This document shows, one piece after another, positions 18,276 through 27,500 of a DNA stretch of 64,000 nucleotides. The stretch is taken from the NCBI GenBank assembly GCA_964467455.1, contig CAYXQJ010000012.1, positions 1 to 64,000 of the forward strand, in the 5' to 3' direction. This DNA comes from OLB6 sp964467455. GTDB lineage: Bacteria; Bacteroidota; Ignavibacteria; Kapaibacteriales; Kapaibacteriaceae. The notes beneath the pieces were generated by a model. The model ran no database searches and was not told the DNA's origin. It saw only the letters and a program-made list of their open reading frames with translations. The translations under genes were made by a program, and so were the position numbers. Position 1 is the first letter of the stretch, and each line of letters opens with the position of its first letter.

Positions 18276-18692
18276 ATGCCTACGGAACAGAGTTACGTTT
18301 TACAACTAGCGAGTGATCGCGAAAACATCCGACAGGTCGAGCCCTTCTTGCGCACGATCGACGGGTTGTCCGCATTGTCGGAAGACCGCTATCACAACAT
18401 GCTCGTTGCCGTCACCGAAGCCGTCAACAACGCCATCATCCACGGCAATCAGTGCGACGTGCAAAAAGTGGCGACGCTTATCGTGCACGTTGCCTCAACG
18501 TCGATCACCTTCGTGATCACCGACCAAGGCCGCGGCTTCGATGCCGACGCCGTCCCAGACCCGCGCCTCCCCGAAAACCTCCTCCGCGATGGCGGCCGCG
18601 GCGTCTTCCTCATGCGCCACCTCGCCGACGATGTTACCTTCGCAAGCACTCCTACCGGCACCACCGTCACCATCACCTATCGACTCGCATGA
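18276..18692 (+). CDS. RsbW-like ATP-binding protein (HATPase_c_2)
   Basis: A 138-aa GHKL ATPase of the anti-sigma-factor / serine kinase type. The N box is VTEAVNNAIIHGN, the G1 box DQGRGFD and the G2 box GGRGVFLM. Such proteins bind sigma factors or phosphorylate anti-sigma antagonists in partner-switching pathways; no antagonist (STAS) or PP2C phosphatase gene is in the window. It sits in an operon-like run between the barrel protein and the peptidase, with its stop overlapping the peptidase start by 4 bp (ATGA). Confidence 0.85.
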   Translation: MPTEQSYVLQLASDRENIRQVEPFLRTIDGLSALSEDRYHNMLVAVTEAVNNAIIHGNQCDVQKVATLIVHVASTSITFVITDQGRGFDADAVPDPRLPENLLRDGGRGVFLMRHLADDVTFASTPTGTTVTITYRLA

Positions 18693-20230
18693 ACTTCGCT
18701 CGCAAGACTGTATTTCTCGCACTCGTTTTCGTTGCCCTTGCACCCTTACACTCTTCCACCCTTGACGACGCAAGAACCCACCTCTCCATCCTCTCCGCCG
18801 ACTCCATGCGCGGACGCCACACGCCGTCGCCCGAACTCGACCGCAGCGCCGACTACATCGCCTCCCAATTCAAAGCCCTCGGCTGCCAGCCCGTCAACGG
18901 TTCCTACTTCCACGAATACACGCTGCAACTACTCGACCTCGCCCAACCTACTACGTTGACTATCGAACGGACGTCGGACGCCGGACGTCGGACCATGGAC
19001 GTAAAAACGGACTTCGTACCGATGTCCCGTACCGGCGAAGGCACCATCACCAACGCCCGCGTGGTCTTCGCCGGCTACGGCATCACGGCCCCTGAGCTCA
19101 AGTATGATGACTATGCCGACCTTGATGTGAAGGGGGCAGTTGTGGTCGTCATCAGAGGTGAGCCGAGCGTCAGCGACACCACAAAGGCTTTTGGCGGACG
19201 CCGCCCGACTCGGTATTCATCCAACGAAACAAAGTTGGAGAATGCGATGAAGCGTGGTGCTGTCGCCCTCATGGTTGTCGATCCCATGCGCTCCGGTCAG
19301 CCGCCGCGTGTCTTTGGTGCCGTCTGGCCCTCACTCTATCCTGAACAAGGACATGAGTATCATCCTGTGATCCTAGGTGACGCGCCGCCGTCGATCCCGC
19401 ATCTCAGCGTTGGTGAAAAGGTCGTGACGGCATTGTTTGGTTCGACGCAAGAGTTGGTAAAGCGTCGCATGATGATCGACAGTACGCTTACACCTCAAAG
19501 CATACTGTTGTCGGATGTGACCGTGTCGTGTCAAGTCACGCTCTCGCGTCAGCGTCAAGTCTGCAAGAACGTCATGGCCATGCTGCCCGGCACCGAGACG
19601 CCGGACGAATATGTTGTCATGGGTGCGCATTACGATCACGTCGGTGTCGGCAAGCCCATCAACGGCGACTCCATCTTCAACGGCGCGGACGATAATGCCA
19701 GCGGCACCACCGGTCTATTGTTGGCCGCAAGTGCTCTTGCGCCGACCTCGGCGCGTCCTGAGCGCAGCATCGTCTTCGTGGCCTTCAGCGGCGAAGAGCG
19801 CGGCTTGTTAGGATCGAAAGCATTCACGGACCGCCCGCCCCTTGACCTTGATGATTGTGTTGCCATGATCAACATGGATATGATCGGTCGGTGTGAGAAC
19901 AAGAAACTCTCTATCGGCGGCAACAAGTATTGTCCCGACCTCATTGCGATGAACGAAGAAGAGAATGCAAAGCTTGATGCGCCGCTGACGTTAGCGTACG
20001 ATATCGAGCGGTATTTCTTCCGGAGCGATCAAGCCAACTTTGCGCGCAAGAAGATCCCGGTGATCTTCTACTTCACCGGCGAGCACGGCGACTATCACAA
20101 GGTCACCGACGAGATCGGCAAGATCAACTTCGACGATATGCTCTCCATCACGTCACTAGCAACACGTGTTGCATGGCGTGCCGCCAATCAGTCGCGGACG
20201 AGATACGTGCCGGGTGGGTTTGAAGAATAA
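18689..20230 (+). CDS. Secreted M28-family metallopeptidase
   Basis: A 513-aa exported aminopeptidase-like enzyme with a signal peptide (MNFARKTVFLALVFVALAP). A PA-domain insert covers roughly residues 110-280. The M28 metal ligands lie in GAHYDHVG, NGADDNASG, GEERGLLGS and NMDMIGR; the last His is probably in GEHGDYHKVTDE. Residues TSDAGRRTMD near 97 are coded by a dispersed CGTCCGGC-type repeat. The start at 18689 replaces a longer open frame that overlaps the RsbW-like gene. Confidence 0.9.
   Translation: MNFARKTVFLALVFVALAPLHSSTLDDARTHLSILSADSMRGRHTPSPELDRSADYIASQFKALGCQPVNGSYFHEYTLQLLDLAQPTTLTIERTSDAGRRTMDVKTDFVPMSRTGEGTITNARVVFAGYGITAPELKYDDYADLDVKGAVVVVIRGEPSVSDTTKAFGGRRPTRYSSNETKLENAMKRGAVALMVVDPMRSGQPPRVFGAVWPSLYPEQGHEYHPVILGDAPPSIPHLSVGEKVVTALFGSTQELVKRRMMIDSTLTPQSILLSDVTVSCQVTLSRQRQVCKNVMAMLPGTETPDEYVVMGAHYDHVGVGKPINGDSIFNGADDNASGTTGLLLAASALAPTSARPERSIVFVAFSGEERGLLGSKAFTDRPPLDLDDCVAMINMDMIGRCENKKLSIGGNKYCPDLIAMNEEENAKLDAPLTLAYDIERYFFRSDQANFARKKIPVIFYFTGEHGDYHKVTDEIGKINFDDMLSITSLATRVAWRAANQSRTRYVPGGFEE
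18969..19001. repeat. Dispersed CGTCCGGC repeat inside the M28 peptidase
   Basis: GGACGTCGGACGCCGGACG and continuing copies, in frame, code for RTSDAGRRTMDV. It is the reverse complement of the family seen in the DUF2520 gene and pcrA. Confidence 0.7.
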
Positions 20231-20296
20231 CGACATAATACGTCGCCGAAGCACAGATCTTTGCTCCGTGTAGGCAACGTTTCCAGAGAAGTGTTT

Positions 20297-20396
20297 AAAA
20301 AAAGAACCCGACCAGAAGTCGGGTATTGGACACTTCGTCCTGCGGTCGAAACTCGACCTTATTGTGTAAAGGCCGAGTGCTGATCTTTGAAAGCGT
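20297..20396 (-). ncRNA. tracrRNA of the type II-C CRISPR system
   Basis: Read on the minus strand. The anti-repeat (20395-20361) has 22 consecutive bases complementary to the repeat as transcribed in the crRNA, then a small bulge region (GCC, TTT) and a second pairing block around ACACAA. Two hairpins follow: a 6-bp stem GGTCGA/TCGACC with 3-nt loop (20358-20344) and GGAC/GTCC (20340-20328). The terminator is a CCCGAC/GTCGGG stem (20323-20307) with a T-run to 20297. Promoter boxes lie upstream. The predicted length is about 100 nt. It is divergent from cas9. Confidence 0.9.
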
Positions 20397-20402
20397 TGCT
20401 AA

Positions 20403-20429
20403 ATTATAGCTTCTTCACACTATTGTCAA
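20403..20429 (-). promoter_or_regulatory. tracrRNA promoter
   Basis: On the minus strand TTGACA (20429-20424) is followed after 15 bp by TATAAT (20408-20403), both perfect sigma-70 boxes though the spacing is short. The predicted start is near 20396, at the first bases of the anti-repeat. The promoter lies within the 46 bp before the cas9 start codon. Confidence 0.8.
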
Positions 20430-20442
20430 GAGGAGCGGACGG

Positions 20443-23261
20443 ATGGCAACAGTTCTTGGACTCGATGTAGGGTCGAACTCGGTTGGTTGGGCTCTCATCA
20501 ATACTGACACAGAAGAGGTCGTCGACCTTGGTGTCCGGATCTTTCAAGAGGGGGTTGAAAACCTCAACGGGCAGAATGAGCAGTCCCGAGGAGTGCAGCG
20601 CAGGATGAAACGCGCACTCCGTAAGCAGTATGAACGTCGGAGAGAACGGAAGAACAATCTTCGCCGCATTCTGATCGATGCCGGGCTCTTGCCTTCTGAT
20701 TCGGCGCAGTTTGCAACGCTGATAAAATTAGACCCCTACCAGCTTCGCACGAAGGGACTGGATGCAGAGCTTTCGATGTATGAACTTGGCCGTGCTCTGG
20801 ATCATCTAAACGCTCGACGCGGTTTCAAGTCAAATCGAAAGTCCGTTGGTGACGAAGAAGAAAGCGGGACGATATACTCTGGCAGCAAGGATCATGATAA
20901 GCCAGGTATTGATGAGATCACAAATAGTCTCGACCCGCGCCTGCGCACCCTGAAGTCCTATCGAACACTTAGTGCTGACATCTCAAGTGGTCGTGAGCCT
21001 GAGTGGAGCGGCTTTCGTACCATTGGAGAGTATCTCAATTCTCTGAACCCGAAAGAGCGACGTCGTAGAAACAGATACACTTTGCGTGAACACTACGAAG
21101 TCGAATTCGAGATGTTGATCGCCAAGCAGCGGCAATTTCATGCATCGATGTTGTCAGATGAGGTCGTAGACCAGATCCGCAATGCGATCTTTTGGCAGCG
21201 ACCCCTTAAGTCGAGTCGTGACCTTGTTGGGCCTTGCCGATTTGAACCCGGAAAAAAGCGTTGCCGGCGCAGCCATCCTGAGTTTCAGCAGTTTCGAATG
21301 TTGCAGCAGCTCAACGCATTGCGGATCTACGGTGGAGGCCGAATTGAGGAAGAGGAGCAAATGCTCAAAGATTCCGAGCGGCAGATATTGATGAGTTATC
21401 TGACAACGGAAGGTACGCTGACCCTCGAAAAACCTGCCAAGATCAAGAAGCTTCTTAAGCTTGATAGTAAGGTCGAATACGTCTTCAATTCAGAGAAGAT
21501 CGATGCCCCTACGACACTGCTGAAGATTCGTAAAGCTCTTGGTGAGAAGAAGATCGAGGGCTTCGGTCGTGAGGAATGGCATCAGTTGTGGAATACCCTT
21601 AACTACGCCGAAGATCGTGACTGGGTGGAGCATTGGGCGATCGAGCGCCTGGGGTGTAAGCCAGAGCAGGCGAAGGCCTTGAGCATGATCAACCTCGAGC
21701 AGGGGCATGGATCCTTGAGTTTACGGGCAATTCGTAAGATCATGCCATTCTTGGAACAGGGACTGATCTATTCAGAGGCCTGTGCACAGGCAGGTTATGC
21801 CCATCACGACCCGGATGGTGAGATCGTGATCACAGACCGAGTCCCGGCGCTAAACCGAAGAGATGTCCGCAATCCAATTGTCCAGACCTCCTTCGCAGAG
21901 CTGCGCAAGGTTGTGAATGCGGTGATCAAGAGGTACGGCGCGCCAACAACCATTCGCGTCGAACTTGGGCGGGAGATCAAGCAGCCACTCGCGATTCGTC
22001 TTAAAGCTCAAAAGATCAATAAAGACAATGAGCGGGTAAACCAGGACATCCGTGCACGCCTCCGCGATGAACTTGGCATTGAACATCCGTCGCGAGCCGA
22101 CATTCAACGCTTCAAGTTGTGGGAGGCCCAGAATCACCAGTGCATGTACACCGGTCAGCAGATCTCGATCCATGACTTATATAATGGGTCCGTCGATGTT
22201 GATCACATCATACCGTACAGCCAGTCCTTGGATGATGGTATGATCAATAAGGTTGTGTGTTCTAGGTCAATCAACGCTGCCAAGGGTGATCGGATCCCAC
22301 TTGAAGCAATTAGTTCCGGTGTCATCGACGGCGAACAGCTCAAAGAACGTGTTGCCAGTTTGGTACGAGCTAACAAGATCCCGCGTCAAAAGGCCGCACG
22401 ATTTTTCATGACCAGAGAGGAAGTGCAGCAGATGCTGGGCGGTGATTTCATTGAGCGCCAGCTGAACGATACAAGATACATAGGTCGCCTTGCCACAAAG
22501 TACCTTCGCCATGTTTGTTCTGATGTATCGGTGACCAATGGTTTGCTGACTTCCGTCCTACGTCATCGTTGGGGCCTCAATGGAATTCTACCGGAACTCG
22601 CCGAGCGCGGCCGCGCCTGGGTGGATCCTGAGGCAGTTGCGAACTCTGCTAAGAGCAGGGCTGACCACCGTCACCACGCGATCGATGCGGTCGTGATCGC
22701 GCTGACTAGCAGGTCGCTACTTCAACGCCTGTCGACACTAAACGCATCCGGACTCGGCACCGACATTGATGAGCACGCTCGTCGCGGCAGGTTACGACTA
22801 CCAGAAGAGCCAATTCCGGGTCTACGGTCCATGGTGATGGCTAGGGTCGACCGAACGATTGTCAGTCATCGTGTTCGTAGAAAAGTCCGGGGCCCGCTTC
22901 ATGAAGAGACAGTCTACGGACTCGCAAAAGACCCCTTGGGTCAGCAACAGTACAATGATCGTGATGCACCGCTTTATGTGGTACGCAAACCTGTCGAGTC
23001 TCTCACAACCAAGGAACTCCTGCACGTTGCTGATCCGGTGGTCAAGCAGGCACTTCTCACGCGACTGAAAGACCTCGGTGTCGACACGACGCATGAAAAG
23101 TTTGCGATTCCAAAGAATGCCTTCCTTGAGCCAATCTATCTGCGAAAGAAGGACGGCAGTAGAGGGCCCCGTATAAAGCGCGTACGTGTTCTAAAGGCAT
23201 CTAGTGGGATGGTCAAGCTGCGCGAATATGGAGCGTTTGTTGAGCCGGGATCGAATGATCA
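20443..23261 (+). CDS. cas9: CRISPR-associated endonuclease Cas9 (type II-C), C-terminus in gap
   Basis: 939 residues are visible before the gap. RuvC-I is LGLDVGSNSVGWAL (D8), followed by an arginine-rich bridge helix at about residues 47-75. RuvC-II is IRVELGREIK (E507). The HNH domain is DVDHIIPYSQS with D587, H588 and N611, the same spacing as the catalytic trio of S. pyogenes Cas9. RuvC-III is ADHRHHAIDAVV (H745, D748). All catalytic residues are intact. By comparison with Neisseria Cas9 (about 1,080 aa) some 100-150 residues of the PAM-interacting domain are missing. The ATG has AGAGGAG upstream. cas1 and cas2 follow. Confidence 0.96.
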
Positions 23262-23361
23262 NNNNNNNNNNNNNNNNNNNNNNNNNNNNNNNNNNNNNNN
23301 NNNNNNNNNNNNNNNNNNNNNNNNNNNNNNNNNNNNNNNNNNNNNNNNNNNNNNNNNNNNN
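23262..23361. other. Assembly gap (100 N) between cas9 and cas1
   Basis: Exactly 100 N, a placeholder length. The flanks share no overlap. From usual family lengths, about 100-150 codons of cas9 and about 45 codons of cas1 are missing, so the true gap is probably near 0.5-0.6 kb. Confidence 0.95.
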
Positions 23362-24132
23362 GAGATCGATCATCAGCAGGTCGTATTGACGGCTTCGGTC
23401 CTGTCGCGACTTGGAGATCAGGGGGCGGTTGTTGCCTTCACTGATCAACGGCACCACCCTAATGCGGTCGTTATGCCGATTGCTGGCAACACGCTACATG
23501 CTGAAAGATTGAGAATGCAAGTTGAGGCGTCCGAGCCATGTCAAAAGCAACTCTGGAAGGCCATCATACAAGCCAAGATCGCCAATCAGGCGGATCATTT
23601 AGAGATGCTCGGAATTGAGTCGGCCGCCGTTCGCCGACGCGTAGTGATGGTGAGATCGAACGACACATCCAACCAGGAAGGGTCGGCTGCGCAGTATTAC
23701 TGGAAAGAAGTACTTAGGCCGTTCAATGTCAGACGAGACCCGGACGGCGATCATCCCAATAGCATTCTAAACTACGGCTATGCCATCTTGAGGGCTTGTG
23801 TTGCACGAGCTCTCGTATCCAGTGGTCTGCACCCCGCTTTGGGTATCAAGCATAGTAATCGGTACAATGCCTTTGCTCTGGCTGATGACGTTATGGAGCC
23901 TTATCGGCCGTTTGTCGATGCCCACGTCATTCCTATCGCTTTGGAGTTCAACGGTGAAATCGACTTGCTGCCTGAGCGAAAGCGAAAGATCCTGGAAGTT
24001 CTTGTCGTTGACTGTCATTTTGAGGGAGGTCGAAGGCCATTGCTCAATGCGATTCAGATGTCGGCGTCCTCGATCGTGAATGTCTTGTCGGGCAAGAGCG
24101 CAAAGCCATCGTATCCGCGGTTATGCGCATAA
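23362..24132 (+). CDS. cas1: CRISPR-associated integrase Cas1 (type II), N-terminus in gap
   Basis: 256 residues remain after the gap. The visible start IDHQQVVLTASVLSRLGDQG corresponds to about residue 45 of full-length type II Cas1 (around 300 aa). Metal-ligand regions are SNQEGSAAQYYW (Glu), LGIKHSNRYN (His) and ALADDVMEPYRPF (acidic). Cas1 inserts new spacers together with Cas2. The open frame joins that of cas9 across the N run only by chance. Its stop overlaps cas2 by 10 bp. Confidence 0.94.
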   Translation, partial: EIDHQQVVLTASVLSRLGDQGAVVAFTDQRHHPNAVVMPIAGNTLHAERLRMQVEASEPCQKQLWKAIIQAKIANQADHLEMLGIESAAVRRRVVMVRSNDTSNQEGSAAQYYWKEVLRPFNVRRDPDGDHPNSILNYGYAILRACVARALVSSGLHPALGIKHSNRYNAFALADDVMEPYRPFVDAHVIPIALEFNGEIDLLPERKRKILEVLVVDCHFEGGRRPLLNAIQMSASSIVNVLSGKSAKPSYPRLCA

Positions 24133-24452
24133 GTGAGTATAGAGCGGTGTGGATCTACGTGCTGTTCGACTTGCCTGTGGGCACTAAGCGGCAGCGCCGT
24201 GCTTATGCCCGATTCAGGAAGCTCCTAAAGAAGGATGGCTTCACCATGTTGCAGTTCTCCGTCTATGTGCGCCATTGTGCTTCCGGCGAGAATGCCGAGG
24301 TGCACCACAAACGCGTCCGTGGATGGGTTCCCTCAGAAGGCAAGGTGAGTATGCTTGACGTGACGGACAAGCAATACAACAGCATGCAGACTTTCTGGGG
24401 TCGGAAGGAGCAGTCTAGCTCACCGACCCCACAACAGTTAGAACTCTTCTGA
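24123..24452 (+). CDS. cas2: CRISPR-associated protein Cas2
   Basis: A 109-aa protein with the Cas2 ferredoxin-like start (WIYVLFDLPVGTKRQRRAY), the conserved Asp in LFDLPV, FRKLLKKDGFTMLQFSVYVR in the second strand region and VSMLDVTDKQY later. Cas2 bridges two Cas1 dimers in the adaptation complex. The gene overlaps cas1. No csn2 or cas4 follows, which, with the Cas9 type, supports subtype II-C. Confidence 0.95.
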   Translation: MRISEYRAVWIYVLFDLPVGTKRQRRAYARFRKLLKKDGFTMLQFSVYVRHCASGENAEVHHKRVRGWVPSEGKVSMLDVTDKQYNSMQTFWGRKEQSSSPTPQQLELF

Positions 24453-24552
24453 AAAATTGATTCAGTCTTGCCCCAGAAGGTCCCAATGCCGCGGAAAGCC
24501 TCACGACGACAAGTGCTTATGTCCTTGCAGATATATGGGTTACAGTGCGTAT
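24453..24552. promoter_or_regulatory. Candidate CRISPR leader at the cas2 side
   Basis: The 100 bp between cas2 and the first repeat contain no gene. All repeats on this side are identical, while the far end has a degenerate repeat. New spacers are therefore probably added here, as proposed for other II-C arrays in which the integration end is the 3' end of the crRNA transcript. This is inference; no integration motif is identified. Confidence 0.45.
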
Positions 24553-27500
24553 CGCTTTCAAAGATCAGCACTCGTAGCCAAGACACAACCAGCAGCGTAC
24601 TGGCTTGCTTCTCCAGATCCGCTTTCAAAGATCAGCACTCGTAGCCAAGACACAACCGTCTGGGCTTCCTTGTTGCCGAGCATGGCGCTTTCAAAGATCA
24701 GCACTCGTAGCCAAGACACAACCGGATGATAGTGGTCATACTATCATGCGTTCGCTTTCAAAGATCAGCACTCGTAGCCAAGACACAACAGCTTGCTAGT
24801 ATCTCTGTCAGTCTAGGTCGCTTTCAAAGATCAGCACTCGTAGCCAAGACACAACTACGTGCGTCACGTTGACGACGTTGCTTGACGCTTTCAAAGATCA
24901 GCACTCGTAGCCAAGACACAACCGCATCGAAGTACACATCGACACGATCATCCGCTTTCAAAGATCAGCACTCGTAGCCAAGACACAACATAGAACATCC
25001 ACAGCTCGGCTGCTTGTGCGCTTTCAAAGATCAGCACTCGTAGCCAAGACACAACAACACGCGGCGCGTCTGATGTCCATCACCTCGCTTTCAAAGATCA
25101 GCACTCGTAGCCAAGACACAACCGCGTCCTGCTGAATCTTCAACAGTGCCCGTCGCTTTCAAAGATCAGCACTCGTAGCCAAGACACAACCAGTAGCAAG
25201 TCCCGCTGACGTTCCAACGCGCTTTCAAAGATCAGCACTCGTAGCCAAGACACAACGCTTTTCTCCGCATCTACACGACCATCAACGCTTTCAAAGATCA
25301 GCACTCGTAGCCAAGACACAACCTACATGACGACGGCGGCAACGGTGACACTCGCTTTCAAAGATCAGCACTCGTAGCCAAGACACAACATACACAATTA
25401 CAATAGGTGACACGATGAAACGCTTTCAAAGATCAGCACTCGTAGCCAAGACACAACTACAACGGGTTCGGGTTCTACGGCTGGTAACGCTTTCAAAGAT
25501 CAGCACTCGTAGCCAAGACACAACCGTGACGTCGATATCCGAGTCAGTGGTCTCGCTTTCAAAGATCAGCACTCGTAGCCAAGACACAACTTTGTCCGTT
25601 AGCTCTTCGGCCTCTGCTTGCGCTTTCAAAGATCAGCACTCGTAGCCAAGACACAACTGCGGCAAGCGCTTCGAGAAGGCGCGGGACGCTTTCAAAGATC
25701 AGCACTCGTAGCCAAGACACAACGGCATTGAAGGCGCACTCAAAGCGTTAGCCGCTTTCAAAGATCAGCACTCGTAGCCAAGACACAACCTTGTCGTGTA
25801 GTCGGTAGCAAGAGTTACGCGCTTTCAAAGATCAGCACTCGTAGCCAAGACACAACGCATTGCAGCGTCAACGCGACTTGCTCTTACGCTTTCAAAGATC
25901 AGCACTCGTAGCCAAGACACAACAGAACTATGCGAAGTACCGCAAGCATACCCCGCTTTCAAAGATCAGCACTCGTAGCCAAGACACAACTAAACAAGGC
26001 GACCGAATACTCGACACACACGCTTTCAAAGATCAGCACTCGTAGCCAAGACACAACATTCTTGCGTTCGATGCCCTTACGGTCACGCGCTTTCAAAGAT
26101 CAGCACTCGTAGCCAAGACACAACAGGAACAGGCAGACGCTGGAGAGATCGCCTCGCTTTCAAAGATCAGCACTCGTAGCCAAGACACAACTAGAGCCAT
26201 GATACACTCACTTGATTTTGTCGCTTTCAAAGATCAGCACTCGTAGCCAAGACACAACCCACCTCAACAGACTCGATCGCGGCGTTGCGCTTTCAAAGAT
26301 CAGCACTCGTAGCCAAGACACAACGAGACGGTGCGCGGTGTGATACAGACCGTCGCTTTCAAAGATCAGCACTCGTAGCCAAGACACAACACGACGGTGG
26401 TAGTGTACGAGCCGTCATCACGCTTTCAAAGATCAGCACTCGTAGCCAAGACACAACACAGAGCTGTCAGACGCTGCTATCGTTGCACGCTTTCAAAGAT
26501 CAGCACTCGTAGCCAAGACACAACTTGTACTCTACTACAGCGCCCTCTGCCTGCCGCTTTCAAAGATCAGCACTCGTAGCCAAGACACAACCGCCAAGTT
26601 CATGGCACCACAGACAACGAACGCTTTCAAAGATCAGCACTCGTAGCCAAGACACAACCACCAAAGATAACAGGTCGCAACGTGGACACGCTTTCAAAGA
26701 TCAGCACTCGTAGCCAAGACACAACAGTGCGCTAACGGAGGAATATCGGCACGACCGCTTTCAAAGATCAGCACTCGTAGCCAAGACACAACGGTCAACC
26801 TGCAGAAGCCCGAGCAGGCGGTCGCTTTCAAAGATCAGCACTCGTAGCCAAGACACAACTCCCTGCCGTAGTCACACGGCTACGGCGGGCGCTTTCAAAG
26901 ATCAGCACTCGTAGCCAAGACACAACAGAAGAAGCGAACCGCACAAGCGCAGGTCCGCTTTCAAAGATCAGCACTCGTAGCCAAGACACAACTACCACGT
27001 GTTCGCCGACGCGATGGTCACGCGCTTTCAAAGATCAGCACTCGTAGCCAAGACACAACACCCACGGACCACAACCGTGACGATCACCTCGCTTTCAAAG
27101 ATCAGCACTCGTAGCCAAGACACAACATGTCAGCGTCGCTGTACGGCTGCACGGCGCGCTTTCAAAGATCAGCACTCGTAGCCAAGACACAACCTGCGGC
27201 TGCGCTTGCCGTCGATGACGACGCGCTTTCAAAGATCAGCACTCGTAGCCAAGACACAACCAGCGCCTCGACGGCCTCTACGACGCGGGTCGCTTTCAAA
27301 GATCAGCACTCGTAGCCAAGACACAACAACCCATAATCATCAAAGGAACCACAATGTCGCTTTCAAAGATCAGCACTCGTAGCCAAGACACAACCCCTGC
27401 CTGGAGGGCTTCGAGGATCATATTCGCTTTCAAAGATCAGCACTCGTAGCCAAGACACAACAGGGTTGTCCGATTCATTGAGTTGTCGTCTCGCTTTCAA

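Noticed and set aside
18452..18688. N-terminal extension of the M28 peptidase frame
   Set aside because: Overlaps the RsbW-like gene and is Arg/Pro-rich out-of-frame translation; the signal peptide starts at 18689.
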